Counted from the stretch's first letter, positions 1 through 8,290 are shown. The stretch: 32,358 nt of DNA from an uncultured Clostridia bacterium (GCA_947062475.1 CAMSQA010000013.1:1-32358), one strand, 5' to 3'. A program made the numbers and translations. Notes: a model not told the origin generated them from the letters alone.

Positions 1-291
1 GCTTTAATGGCAATGGTGCAACTTCGGGCAGCATGGCAAATCAGCAGTTTACATACGATACTGAACGATCTTTGCCTGCAAATGAATATTCAAGAGAAGG
101 ATATATTTTTACTGGGTGGAAATGGAATAACGTCAACTTTTCCGATGGTCAGGCAATATACAATCTGACAACTGAAGACAACGCAGTTTTGAACTTTGTT
201 GCACAGTGGACGCCTATCACCTATCAAATTTGCTTTAATGGCAATGGTGCAACTTCGGGCAGCATGGCAAATCAGCAGTTTACATATGATA
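1..291 (+). repeat. Tandem repeat core, 231-bp period
   Basis: Bases 1-60 and 232-291 are identical except for one C/T difference at 56/287. Flanking parts of the same InlB repeat units have diverged. A third, weaker copy of the core starts near 729. The window starts exactly inside this repeat, which probably broke the assembly here. Confidence 0.9.
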
Positions 292-2324
292 TTGCCCAAA
301 ATCTATCTGCAAACGAGTTTGTTAAGACAGGACATATGTTTGGGGGTTGGAATTTCAATGGTAGAAACTATTCAGATGGAGACTTAGTAAACAACCTTAC
401 GACTTCAGACAAAGCAGTTTTGGATTTTGTCGCACGGTGGAATATTAAACACTTTGGTATTAGATTAATCGATATTAATAAAGATGGCACAGAAACAATT
501 GTGGGAACTCTTTCAAATGACATGCCTTATGGCGATCAGGTGACTGGCTTAAATACAATATCCAAAACTGGATATATATTCTTAGGCTGGGCTAAAGATC
601 GTAATGAAAAAGATAGAGAAAAGATGTATTCAGATGAAAACAACCCATATATTATGGAAGATTTGGGAGATGATGGAAGCTATACTAATTTTTATGCAAT
701 ATGGCAACCTATCACATATCAGGTTAAGTTTAACGGCAATGGGGCTACTTGGGAAAGCATGGCAAATCAAACTTTCACCTATGATGTTGAGCAAGCATTG
801 TCTTTAAATACCTTTCAAAAAACTGGATATACCTTTGATGGCTGGAAATGGGGTGAAAAGATCTTTGGTGATGGGGAAATAATAGAAAATATATCTTCAA
901 CTGACAATGATATCATCGAATTTTTTGCTCAATGGAAACCTATTGAATATATAATAAGACTTAATCCTAATTATCAAGATAATTATCTGGTTGACTATGC
1001 TAAATATTCTGGATATATTAAAACTGATCCTGTGACTATTGACTGCATTTATGATCAAAGCATCTCTTTACCTGCAAATCAATATCTGCAGATTGGATAT
1101 GTATTTATGGGGTGGAATGATGTTCCAAACGCAGACTATACACGTCATCTTGACCAAGCTGAGGTGTTAAATTTGGGAGATCGACAAGATCAAGTTGTAG
1201 AACTTTATGCTGTTTGGCAGTTGACCCATGCTGGCGTGATTGATAAAGACTATACTGTAAATCCTACAGAGGTTATAGGAAGAAAATATGAATTAAAATC
1301 TGCTGATGACCTTGCTTGGCTTTCAAGAGAAATGCAAATTCAAGCTCTTTTAAACATTAATGATGGCTTTGCTGGTTGCCAATTTACTCAAACACAAAAT
1401 TTTGATCTAAATTCAAACAATTGGTTGCCTATTGGAAATGAACAATACCCATTCAAAGGAAGCTTTGACGGAAAAGGTTATTCGATTGCAAACTTGACAA
1501 ATGGAAACAAGACATATGTTACTGATGTTTTGGGATTGTTTGGTTGTGTCAAAAATGCCGAACTTAAAAATATTTCCATCACTGGATCTTCTTTTAGAGG
1601 GACTAAATATTCAGGTCTACTTGCAGGAATTGCGGAAATGGGCTTGATTGAAAACTGCTATGTTCAAGGAGGAATAACTGGAGAATATGCAGGCATGGTG
1701 GGCTATGCTAGTGGAACAACCTTCAGAGTTTGTGGCTCAGTTTTGAAATCAAACTCAATTAATTCTGCAGGGCTGTATAGTGGTGGAATAGTGGGCTTTG
1801 TGGCAGACAATGATCAAAACCTGCCAGTGACGATAATAAACTGCTATGCAAGTGGTGAAATTAAAGGGAGAATAGTAGGAGGACTTGTGGGCTTTGCACA
1901 ACAGTGTGGAGTGAGAATATCTACAAGTGCTTTTGATGGAGAAATATATCTAGGTCAAAACCCATATGATAATGGTGAGGTGGAAAAGGCAGGATATATA
2001 CTCGCAGATGCAATAGATAATACAAAAGTAAAAATTTCAGACTGCATAGCAATAGCAAAGAGGAACACCGATCCTTCAAAAGAGCCAGCAGTGCATATGG
2101 TAGGCAGTGAAGGAGTAGAAATATCAAACAGCCTAATGAAGAGAGAAGAAAAAATATATCAATATGAGGGAGACTATGCAAACTGGGTGCTGTCGTTGAC
2201 AACAACAATAGATATGCTGCCAAAAGGACTGACTTGGCTTGGAAATGCAGGAACAGTGCCAATAACAGAAGAAATATTAAGAGAACTGGGTCACCTCTCG
2301 GCAAATGAAAACAACTTACACTAA
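3..2324 (+). CDS. InlB-repeat / GLUG-domain surface protein, 5' truncated
   Basis: The reading frame is open to the left edge of the window, so the N-terminus, including any signal peptide, is missing; the first internal ATG is at 33. The N-terminal half holds about five Listeria-Bacteroides (InlB B / Flg_new) repeats, recognisable by GYxFxGW and a closing AQW/ARW/AVW, the first two 77 residues apart. From about residue 400 the protein turns into GLUG-type repeats (FKGSFDGKGYSIANL, GLFGCV, SGLLAGIAE, GGIVGFV, GGLVGFAQ), expected to form a beta-helix. Such proteins are usually exported adhesin-like surface proteins. There is no LPxTG sorting signal or C-terminal membrane segment; it ends in a polar stretch (LSANENNLH), so the mode of attachment is unknown. 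Family assignment is good; function is inferred. Confidence 0.85.
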   Translation, partial: FNGNGATSGSMANQQFTYDTERSLPANEYSREGYIFTGWKWNNVNFSDGQAIYNLTTEDNAVLNFVAQWTPITYQICFNGNGATSGSMANQQFTYDIAQNLSANEFVKTGHMFGGWNFNGRNYSDGDLVNNLTTSDKAVLDFVARWNIKHFGIRLIDINKDGTETIVGTLSNDMPYGDQVTGLNTISKTGYIFLGWAKDRNEKDREKMYSDENNPYIMEDLGDDGSYTNFYAIWQPITYQVKFNGNGATWESMANQTFTYDVEQALSLNTFQKTGYTFDGWKWGEKIFGDGEIIENISSTDNDIIEFFAQWKPIEYIIRLNPNYQDNYLVDYAKYSGYIKTDPVTIDCIYDQSISLPANQYLQIGYVFMGWNDVPNADYTRHLDQAEVLNLGDRQDQVVELYAVWQLTHAGVIDKDYTVNPTEVIGRKYELKSADDLAWLSREMQIQALLNINDGFAGCQFTQTQNFDLNSNNWLPIGNEQYPFKGSFDGKGYSIANLTNGNKTYVTDVLGLFGCVKNAELKNISITGSSFRGTKYSGLLAGIAEMGLIENCYVQGGITGEYAGMVGYASGTTFRVCGSVLKSNSINSAGLYSGGIVGFVADNDQNLPVTIINCYASGEIKGRIVGGLVGFAQQCGVRISTSAFDGEIYLGQNPYDNGEVEKAGYILADAIDNTKVKISDCIAIAKRNTDPSKEPAVHMVGSEGVEISNSLMKREEKIYQYEGDYANWVLSLTTTIDMLPKGLTWLGNAGTVPITEEILRELGHLSANENNLH

Positions 2325-2420
2325 AAATATATATTTAAGTATACATATATTCAAAATATATACAAAAAAAATGAATATTAAAACTGGAAACTGAAATAGA
2401 CAAACATATATATATATATT

Positions 2421-2465
2421 AAAAACACGAACAAAAGTGATTGCTCATTTGTCCGTGTTTTTTAT
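2421..2465 (+). terminator. Rho-independent terminator of the surface-protein gene
   Basis: The arms AAAACACGAACAAA and TTTGTCCGTGTTTT pair over 14 bp with one mismatch around an 11-12 nt loop, followed by a T-rich tract. It lies about 100 bp after the stop codon, beyond AT-dinucleotide-rich spacer that includes an (AT)7 run at 2406-2419. Confidence 0.75.
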
Positions 2466-2493
2466 TGACTTTTTTGGGGGATCTAATTATACT
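2465..2493 (+). promoter_or_regulatory. Sigma-A-type promoter of the sepF-lspA-rluD operon
   Basis: TTGACT (2465-2470), a 17-bp spacer, then TATACT (2488-2493). The hexamers and spacing are the same as in the hrcA promoter in this window. It immediately follows the preceding terminator. Confidence 0.75.
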
Positions 2494-2525
2494 ATTTTTT
2501 GAAAATACATTTTTTGAGGTGCATT

Positions 2526-2894
2526 ATGGGATTTATGGGTGGAGTTTTTAAAATTTTGGGTTTTGAGGGAGAAAGCAAACCTAAGGGGACTAAGAAAACA
2601 AAAAGTGTAGCTAAGGCAACTTATAGTTTGAAAAAAAATAATTCTAGACCTGAGCAAATCGATGGGGTTTCTGTATATTATCCCGAGAAAAAGGAGCAGT
2701 GCAAGGAATTTGTTGTTTTCGCAAAGGAAGGAAAGGCAATAATTATTTCTACTGAATATTGTCCAAGTGAAGATTGTCAGGGTGTAATTGATTTTTTAAA
2801 TGGGTTTGTCATAGGTGCAAATGCACGACTTATAGTTTTGACAGAAAATAAATTATTTTTGATTTTACCTGAGGGAATGGAAGTTGAAGAATAA
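2526..2894 (+). CDS. sepF: Cell division protein SepF
   Basis: SepF tethers FtsZ to the membrane and supports septum assembly. The chosen ATG (2526) is preceded by GAGGTG and gives a 122-residue protein starting MGFMGGVFKILGFEGE, which fits the amphipathic membrane-targeting helix of SepF; a TTG at 2499 would add nine residues before it. A basic, poorly conserved linker follows, then the SepF core from about residue 45: EFVVFAKEGKAIII, a Cys-Pro-Ser-Glu segment, GVIDFLNGFVIGA and the final strand KLFLILPEGMEVE. The stop overlaps the start of lspA by 11 nt. In many Firmicutes sepF lies in ylmF-ylmG-ylmH-divIVA-ileS-lspA; here the intervening genes are absent and sepF directly precedes lspA, which suggests loss or rearrangement. 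Confidence 0.88.
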   Translation: MGFMGGVFKILGFEGESKPKGTKKTKSVAKATYSLKKNNSRPEQIDGVSVYYPEKKEQCKEFVVFAKEGKAIIISTEYCPSEDCQGVIDFLNGFVIGANARLIVLTENKLFLILPEGMEVEE

Positions 2895-3582
2895 TAAATT
2901 TTTATTGGTTTTTAAAGAAAAAAAATATTTGTCAACAGTCATTGTTGGCATAGTTTTTGTTTTTGCAATTTTGGTTGACCAGCTTACGAAGGGATTGATT
3001 ATACCTGCTTTTATTCCAAAAGTTGGAGACAGTTTGAAGATTATTCCAAAATTTATAAGTTTTATTTATGTCAAAAATTATGGGGCTGCATGGGGCATTT
3101 TTCAAAACAATACCATATTTTTATCAATTATGACCTTTATTGGTTTGGGGATAATTTTGGCTTTTTATATCGTGCGATTAAAAAAAGTGGGGAATCGCAC
3201 CTCTATGCTTTTTGCAGTGTCAATTGGTTTGATGCTGGGTGGTGCTGTTGGAAACTTGGCAGATAGACTTATTTTTGGATATGTGAGAGACTTTATCAAT
3301 TTTGATTTCATAAATTTCCCTGTATTTAACTTTGCTGATACTTTTTTGACAATAGGAATAGCTCTGCTTATTATTTACATTTGTTTCTTTTATTCAAAAG
3401 AGACAGATACTAAAAAGCTTCAAAATAATGATAACAATATTCACAACTCCAGTGATCAAAACCTTATAAAATTGGAAGATGATAAAGTTGAGAAACAAAT
3501 CAAAGTTGATAAAGATGAACAAACAAATTCACAATGTGATTTGAAGAAAGATGACAAAAGTGAAGGTGAAATGAATGAGTAG
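2884..3582 (+). CDS. lspA: Lipoprotein signal peptidase (signal peptidase II)
   Basis: LspA is a membrane aspartic protease that removes signal peptides from prolipoproteins after lipidation. Visible landmarks are the first transmembrane segment with DQLTKGLI (Asp32), NYGAAWG near 65-71, GNLADRL near 123-129, and the motifs VRDF (Asp136) and FNFAD (Asp152) that carry the catalytic Asp pair. Four hydrophobic segments are present. The start used is TTG at 2884, with GAGGG eight bases upstream and an 11-nt overlap with sepF; no ATG lies before the first transmembrane segment. Unusually, after the last membrane helix (about residue 170) there is a tail of about 60 residues that is almost entirely charged or polar and contains many Asp, Lys, Asn and Glu. 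The 3' end overlaps the next gene by 8 nt. Confidence 0.93.
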   Translation: MKNNKFLLVFKEKKYLSTVIVGIVFVFAILVDQLTKGLIIPAFIPKVGDSLKIIPKFISFIYVKNYGAAWGIFQNNTIFLSIMTFIGLGIILAFYIVRLKKVGNRTSMLFAVSIGLMLGGAVGNLADRLIFGYVRDFINFDFINFPVFNFADTFLTIGIALLIIYICFFYSKETDTKKLQNNDNNIHNSSDQNLIKLEDDKVEKQIKVDKDEQTNSQCDLKKDDKSEGEMNE

Positions 3583-4477
3583 CGGAGTTTTTATTGTCCA
3601 GGAGGGAGGAGAAAGATTTGATAAACTTTTGCTGCGCAATCTTCCAAATTTAAGTAGGTCTCGAATAAAAGATCTTATTGAACAAGGTCAAATTCTTTTA
3701 AATGGAAAAATTGTCAAGGCGGGTGAAATTGTAAAGCAAGGACAGGAAATAAGTTGGCAATATCAAGAAAACAAACCGCTTGATGTGCAAAGTGAAGAAA
3801 TAGATTTTGATATTGTTTATGAAGATGAGGATTTGCTTGTCATAAACAAACCTCAAGGGCTTGTTGTTCATCCTTGTTCTTCGACTAAGAGTGGGACACT
3901 TGTCAATGGACTTTTATTTAGGGTGAAGGATTTAAGTGGAATCAATGGGACTTTAAGACCAGGAATTGTGCATAGGCTTGACAAAAACACCTCTGGGCTT
4001 ATGATTGTTGCTAAAAATGATACTGCTCACAGATCTCTTGCAAAACAGATTGCAGATAAAAAACAATTTAAAAGAAAATATATTGCTCTTTGTGAGGGAC
4101 ATTTTAAAAATAACGAGGGGAAGATTGAAAGTTTTATTGCTCGCGACAAAAAAGACAGAAAAAAAATGGCTGTTAGCGACAGTGGAAAATACGCAGTGAC
4201 AAACTATAAAGTTTTGGAGTCTTTTGTCAAATATGATTTGGTTGAGTTTTCACTTGAAACAGGCAGAACCCATCAGATAAGAGTGCATTGTAAAATGCTA
4301 AATCATCCTATAGTTGGTGATGATGTCTATGGGCATCAAATCAAGTCTTTGAAAGGGCAACTGCTTCATTCTTATAAACTAAGTTTTTTGCATCCGAGAA
4401 CTGGACAATTAATGGAGTTCGAGGCACAACTTCCTCAACATTTTAAAACTTTTATGAAAATTTATTGCAAAAATTAA
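3575..4477 (+). CDS. RluD/YlyB-family 23S rRNA pseudouridine synthase
   Basis: This is a two-domain RluA/RluD-type enzyme that isomerises uridine to pseudouridine in large-subunit rRNA. An S4 RNA-binding domain spans about residues 14-60 (LSRSRIKDLIEQGQILLNG), followed by the catalytic domain with the hallmark HRLDKNTSGL, whose Asp136 is the catalytic nucleophile, and the later GRTHQIRVH motif. At 300 residues it has the usual family length. Its ATG lies inside the 3' end of lspA (8-nt overlap) after GAAGGTGAA, so the two are translationally coupled; lspA-ylyB adjacency is common in Firmicutes. The exact uridines modified cannot be read from the sequence. Confidence 0.92.
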   Translation: MSSGVFIVQEGGERFDKLLLRNLPNLSRSRIKDLIEQGQILLNGKIVKAGEIVKQGQEISWQYQENKPLDVQSEEIDFDIVYEDEDLLVINKPQGLVVHPCSSTKSGTLVNGLLFRVKDLSGINGTLRPGIVHRLDKNTSGLMIVAKNDTAHRSLAKQIADKKQFKRKYIALCEGHFKNNEGKIESFIARDKKDRKKMAVSDSGKYAVTNYKVLESFVKYDLVEFSLETGRTHQIRVHCKMLNHPIVGDDVYGHQIKSLKGQLLHSYKLSFLHPRTGQLMEFEAQLPQHFKTFMKIYCKN

Positions 4478-4523
4478 CTTTTTAAATTTATATTTACTTT
4501 TTTGATTGTTAATTTATAAATAA

Positions 4524-4555
4524 AAAAAGACCTAATTTTTATATTAGGTCTTTTT
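4524..4555. terminator. Bidirectional terminator between convergent genes
   Basis: A 13-bp perfect stem (AAAAAGACCTAAT / ATTAGGTCTTTTT) with a 6-nt loop. T-runs flank it on both strands, so it can end both the sepF operon and the minus-strand gene at 4568. Confidence 0.85.
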
Positions 4556-4567
4556 GATTGTCTTGTT

Positions 4568-4948
4568 TTAGTTGATTGATTGAAATTCTGTAATTCCGAT
4601 GTGTCTTTTCTTTCTTTCAATTTCGATTAAGCTTGAAACTAGGTCTCTCACTTTATAAGGATTTGCTATATGACGAAGATGGAAGTTTGGTGCACTTGCA
4701 TCATTACTCTTAATTTCAATAGTCCCAGTTTTGAAAATTTTATCACCTAATGATGCAGTAAGGGTAACATCATAACATCTATAAATATTAATTTCGTCAA
4801 TAATTGCTGATAAAAATCCTTTATGTCTAAAGAATTTCACCCATTCTCCTTCTTTTTTGACTATGTAATATCTATAAAAAGAAATAGGCAAACCAAAGTG
4901 TCTTTTTCTATCATGCCAAATTACTTCGCAATCTTTATCAAATTTCAT
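4568..4948 (-). CDS. Small PH-like domain protein (putative)
   Basis: A 126-residue soluble protein without signal peptide or membrane segment. The pattern of short beta strands (ISFYRYYIVKK, FFRHKGFLSAIIDEINIYRCYDVTLTAS, TGTIEIKS) followed by a C-terminal helix (PYKVRDLVSSLIEIERKKRH) resembles bacterial PH-like (bPH) domains, in which the helix caps the barrel. The molecular role of these proteins is unknown. An AGGAGGA site lies eight bases before the ATG, and a good promoter is found upstream. It is monocistronic between a promoter at 4999-5027 and the terminator at 4524. Family assignment is by fold pattern only. Confidence 0.6.
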   Translation of the reverse strand: MKFDKDCEVIWHDRKRHFGLPISFYRYYIVKKEGEWVKFFRHKGFLSAIIDEINIYRCYDVTLTASLGDKIFKTGTIEIKSNDASAPNFHLRHIANPYKVRDLVSSLIEIERKKRHIGITEFQSIN

Positions 4949-4998
4949 AAATCCTCCTCTATATTCTATTGATTTTAATTAAAATTATTACTAATAAT

Positions 4999-5027
4999 AT
5001 TCTAGCAAGTATTAGATAAAATGTAAA
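4999..5027 (-). promoter_or_regulatory. Promoter of the PH-like gene
   Basis: On the minus strand TTTACA (5022-5027), a 17-bp spacer and TAGAAT (4999-5004) stand about 50 bp upstream of the gene. The rest of the 4949-5206 gap is AT-rich with no further clear signal. Confidence 0.55.
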
Positions 5028-5206
5028 GAGTTTTTTAAAAAATCATAAAATTATTTTTTTTGAATTTTATTTAGAATATCAAACTAGACTATCCATTTTA
5101 AATTATTATTTTTGTTTAAAATTTAATATAATTTTATTTTTTTGTCTTTATTTGTCAATGATAAATATTTCTATTTCAATTTGCCATTCTAATTGTGGAG
5201 GTTGAA

Positions 5207-6037
5207 ATGAAAGCAAAAAAAGTATTTTTATCATTTGCCATTATTTTAATGGTCTCACTTTTAATAATAGGAGGAGTAAGCGGAGGCATCAAAAGAAAAC
5301 CAATTGAAGTCAAAGAAATGACTCATGCACAGGTCATTGAATATGAAGATGTAGAAAATAATGAAAATCTTTCTACTTTGGAAGAAAATTATGACAATGC
5401 AGTTTTAGACAATACGTTGCAAAAGGTTTCTGCTGATGTAGTAGATGAAGAAATAACTATCTGTGTCTTTGGCAATTCAAAGTTATCTCTTTCACCAGAT
5501 AGTGCAAAGATTTTTGCATGTATTCAGATTTTGGATGCCGAACTTGACAAAGCTAAAGAAAACAATTTGCAAGCTTTTGAAAAGTTAATAGCAGCTTTAA
5601 AAAGTATTGGGATTGAAGAAAGTGCTATTACTTTGACAAACTTCAATTGTCATCCAAATTATAATTATGATTGCGGACGAAATATTGTTGGATATTACAG
5701 CACTACTTCTTTCACAGTTAAGGTTGAAGCTCTTGATAAAATTAAAGAATGTGTCAGTGTTATGACAGAAAATGGGGTGACTGAAATAAACAATATTGTT
5801 TATGAAGTTTCAAATTTGGAAGAAGAATATTCAAATGCATTGAAAAATGCAGTTGAAAATGCAAAGGAAAAGGCTGCAAAACTCTTAAATCGTGAGGATC
5901 TTAAAATTGTAAGTGTAAAAGAAGAATATGTTTATTCTTGCAATAGTCTTTATAGAACCTATGCAGGGGATATGTCTGCTTCTGACCTAGTAGGTAAAAT
6001 TGAAGTTGAAGCAAGAGTGCTTGTTGAATTTAACTAA
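5207..6037 (+). CDS. SIMPL-domain (DUF541) exported or membrane-anchored protein
   Basis: The start at ATG 5207 is chosen because GTGGAGG lies just upstream; an in-frame GTG at 5195 is part of that site. Residues about 4-25 form a hydrophobic signal anchor (FLSFAIILMVSLLIIGGVSGG), so the rest is outside the membrane. A linker rich in Glu and Asn follows, then a SIMPL domain from about residue 85: VFGNSKLSLSPDSAKIF at the start, GYYSTTSFTVKV in the middle, AVENAKEKAAKLLN near the end and a final VEARVLVEF strand. SIMPL proteins are oligomeric periplasmic or cell-surface proteins of mostly unknown function. There is no lipobox cysteine. The gene appears to be monocistronic, with a terminator after it. 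Confidence 0.82.
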   Translation: MKAKKVFLSFAIILMVSLLIIGGVSGGIKRKPIEVKEMTHAQVIEYEDVENNENLSTLEENYDNAVLDNTLQKVSADVVDEEITICVFGNSKLSLSPDSAKIFACIQILDAELDKAKENNLQAFEKLIAALKSIGIEESAITLTNFNCHPNYNYDCGRNIVGYYSTTSFTVKVEALDKIKECVSVMTENGVTEINNIVYEVSNLEEEYSNALKNAVENAKEKAAKLLNREDLKIVSVKEEYVYSCNSLYRTYAGDMSASDLVGKIEVEARVLVEFN

Positions 6038-6066
6038 TTTTAATTTATTAATTTGAAAAAACTAAG

Positions 6067-6096
6067 AAAAAAGATAGAGTTAATTCTATCTTTTTT
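6067..6096. terminator. Bidirectional terminator between convergent genes
   Basis: A 12-bp stem (AAAAAAGATAGA / TCTATCTTTTTT) with a 6-nt loop and T-runs in both directions, between the SIMPL gene and the convergent gene ending at 6119. Confidence 0.8.
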
Positions 6097-6118
6097 GTTT
6101 TTTAATGATTATTAATTT

Positions 6119-7207
6119 TTACAATTCAATGTTTTCTTCTTCATTTTCATAAGAAATATCATTTTGTTTTGTAATTTTGATTTCTTTTTCTAAGGTTTCA
6201 GCTAGAAAGCCCTTTCCTTCGAAATTTCCGCCACCTGGCATTGCAAATTCTAAATTGTCTCCTTTTTGAGGAACATTAACATTTATACTGTTTAAATAAC
6301 CACGAATTGTGCTGTTTTGCCACAAAAACTTTTTATTATCAAATTTTTCTATTGCTATATATGGAAGTCCGCCCATAATAGCAAAATCAGTCTCAACTTG
6401 AAGGAAATCATCTTTGCCATTTCCATTTGGATTGATGTTTTTTGGCAAATTTTTCCAATTTGTGATTATCCATTTTATAGGCTCTACCTTAAACCAAGCA
6501 AATTCGCCAGTTTTGCCCATATCAGTGTCATCAAAATATGTAGAAATATAGTTATTTCCTCTTTTGATTTGACCATATACATACTTTTCGCCATCAATTT
6601 CATATTCCTGCCAGTTTATATAAGAGTTTGTTTTATAGTCATATCTGCCTGAAAAAATGTTTCCTGTCTTTTTTGCACCTAATACTTCAGGTGTTTTTCC
6701 TTGAAATTCTTTTTTAAATGAATTTGGATATTCAGCAAAGTGTATTATAGTTTGGTCAAAAGGTTTAAGTTCTATTTCACCATAACCGTATTTAGGATGA
6801 GGATAAGCTTTTATTGTTTCTATTTTAAAATAATTACATGCATCAAGAGAAAGTCTTGTCAATGGAGCAAGAGCAGAATATGTTGCTTTCAATGAATTTT
6901 CATAAAAAATAGTATTATTTGCATATCCCATTGTAGAATAATATCCATTTATTGTTGAACGATGGATGGTTGCACATTCGTTGAAATCTTTTTTCACTCC
7001 GTTTGCAGCAGCAAAGTCAGTGCAGTATTTACTATTTAAACGTTTTGTCTCAAGTTCATCAATATAAATTAGATCAGTTGTTGAAAGTGCTGGATCTGGC
7101 TCTTTTGCTTCTGGAAGATTTAAAACATTACGTTCATAATCACCAGTATGAAAATTATCAAGTTTTGTTGGGATAATAAAATCTTTATATGTTTTTATAT
7201 TTTTCAT
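6119..7207 (-). CDS. Uncharacterised protein with DUF6273-like C-terminal half
   Basis: A 362-residue protein with no signal peptide or membrane segment. I recognise no enzyme. The C-terminal half has the signature spacing of DUF6273 domains, often found in gut Firmicutes: a strand FKVEPIKWIITN, about 60 residues later LWQNSTIRGYLNSI (the usual form is WxxSxIRxWLN), and Gly-rich GGGNFEGKGF. The N-terminal half contains a Tyr/Asn-rich segment (residues about 85-115) and several aromatic-Gly turns (YDYKTNSYINWQEYEIDG). The last 15 residues are acidic. AGGAGTAATCA precedes the ATG, and a TTGCTT-N17-TATAAT promoter lies upstream. It stands alone between a bidirectional terminator and its own promoter. 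Confidence 0.6.
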   Translation of the reverse strand: MKNIKTYKDFIIPTKLDNFHTGDYERNVLNLPEAKEPDPALSTTDLIYIDELETKRLNSKYCTDFAAANGVKKDFNECATIHRSTINGYYSTMGYANNTIFYENSLKATYSALAPLTRLSLDACNYFKIETIKAYPHPKYGYGEIELKPFDQTIIHFAEYPNSFKKEFQGKTPEVLGAKKTGNIFSGRYDYKTNSYINWQEYEIDGEKYVYGQIKRGNNYISTYFDDTDMGKTGEFAWFKVEPIKWIITNWKNLPKNINPNGNGKDDFLQVETDFAIMGGLPYIAIEKFDNKKFLWQNSTIRGYLNSINVNVPQKGDNLEFAMPGGGNFEGKGFLAETLEKEIKITKQNDISYENEEENIEL

Positions 7208-7229
7208 TGATTACTCCTATTTTATTAAT

Positions 7230-7258
7230 ATTATAACTTAAAAGAAGTAAAAAAGCAA
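7230..7258 (-). promoter_or_regulatory. Promoter of the DUF6273-like gene
   Basis: On the minus strand TTGCTT (7253-7258), 17 bp, TATAAT (7230-7235), about 23 bp before the start codon. Confidence 0.65.
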
Positions 7259-7359
7259 TAACAAAAATTCACTTTTCTTATTTTTAAACTGCAAGAGAAG
7301 ATAATTTTAGCAAAAAGTCATAATATTATTTTTGCTTTTGTATATTTAATTTAGGACAA

Positions 7360-7408
7360 CCTTAAAATCTATATTATTTTTTCAACAAAATTATAGATTA
7401 AATTTAGG
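7360..7408 (+). promoter_or_regulatory. Imperfect inverted repeat in the uppP leader
   Basis: AATCTATA (7366-7373) and TATAGATT (7392-7399) are perfect inverted arms; the pairing extends imperfectly to CCT (7360-7362) and AGG (7406-7408). It sits about 30 bp before the uppP start. It could be an mRNA hairpin or a protein operator; no T-run follows, so it is not a terminator. Confidence 0.35.
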
Positions 7409-7436
7409 TGAAACGGAAGTTTATAAAGGAGGTGAA

Positions 7437-8195
7437 ATGTCGATTGCTGTTTTGGTTTTACTAGGGCTTGTGCAAGGACTATGTGAATTTTTACCTATTT
7501 CTTCAAGTGGACATCTCGTGCTTCTTTCTAATATTTTTGGAGTGGAAGATAGTCTCTTTGTGAGCATTATTCTTCACGTCGCGACTCTATTTTCACTTGT
7601 TGTAGTTATGCGAAAGGAAATTTTTTATTGTTTGCGTCATCCATTTTCAGAAATGTCGATGAAGATTGTAATTTCAACTATTTTCACCTGTATTGTCGCA
7701 ATAGTGTTAATGCCATTTATTACAGCTTCCTTTGAAGGTATTATGCTTCCTGTCGCCTTTCTTGCAAGTGCAGTTTTATTGTTTTTGTCTCAAAAGATGT
7801 CAAATGGGAAAAAAGAACTTGACATCAAGCGTGCGGGGATAATTGGACTTGCACAAGGACTTGCAATTTTCCCTGGTCTTTCTCGGTCTGGAACAACATT
7901 AGCAACTGGGTTGATGACGGGGGCAAAGAGAGAGGAATGTGCAAAATTTTCTTTTTTGATAAGTTTGCCTATAATTCTTGGCTCACTTTTACTTGAAATT
8001 ATAAAAATTTCTACTCATGCTGAAATGATATCTGTCAATTGGTTGGGACTGGTGTTTGCATTCTTTATAGCATTTGTAGTCGGTGTAATTACAATAAACT
8101 TTATGATTAAACTTACAACAAAACTAAACTTTAAATACTTCACTTTTTATTTAATTTTAATTGCCATTGTTTCGGCGATTGTGTTATGGTATTAA
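7437..8195 (+). CDS. uppP: Undecaprenyl-diphosphatase UppP (BacA)
   Basis: This integral membrane enzyme dephosphorylates undecaprenyl diphosphate to recycle the lipid carrier of cell-wall synthesis, and overproduction gives bacitracin resistance. The two inverted BacA repeats are visible: GLVQGLCEFLPISSSGHL near residues 9-26 with the conserved Glu and Ser cluster, and GLAQGLAIFPGLSRSGTT near residues 137-155 with PGLSRSGTT. The remainder is a series of about seven hydrophobic helices. The 252-residue length is slightly shorter than the common 260-280. AAAGGAGGTGA precedes the ATG with tight spacing. No bacitracin ABC transporter or two-component system is adjacent. Confidence 0.95.
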   Translation: MSIAVLVLLGLVQGLCEFLPISSSGHLVLLSNIFGVEDSLFVSIILHVATLFSLVVVMRKEIFYCLRHPFSEMSMKIVISTIFTCIVAIVLMPFITASFEGIMLPVAFLASAVLLFLSQKMSNGKKELDIKRAGIIGLAQGLAIFPGLSRSGTTLATGLMTGAKREECAKFSFLISLPIILGSLLLEIIKISTHAEMISVNWLGLVFAFFIAFVVGVITINFMIKLTTKLNFKYFTFYLILIAIVSAIVLWY

Positions 8196-8236
8196 TATAA
8201 AAAAATGAAATAAAATAAATCTATGAGAAAATTGAA

Positions 8237-8266
8237 TTGACCTTTTGAAAAAAAAGATTTGATAAA
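8237..8266 (+). promoter_or_regulatory. Possible promoter of the P-type ATPase gene
   Basis: TTGACC (8237-8242) and GATAAA (8261-8266) with an 18-bp spacer, about 25 bp before the GTG start. Confidence 0.4.
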
Positions 8267-8290
8267 TAATTATAAATAAAAGGAAATAAC

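Noticed and set aside
1921..2304. A 127-codon Leu-rich minus-strand open frame inside the surface-protein gene
   Set aside because: Leu-rich, low complexity, no ribosome binding site, and fully inside a clear GLUG-domain coding frame.
2325..2420. AT-dinucleotide-rich stretch, possibly a phase-variable or origin-like element
   Set aside because: Short (AT)7 in very AT-rich non-coding DNA just before a terminator; no DnaA-box cluster or start codon nearby.
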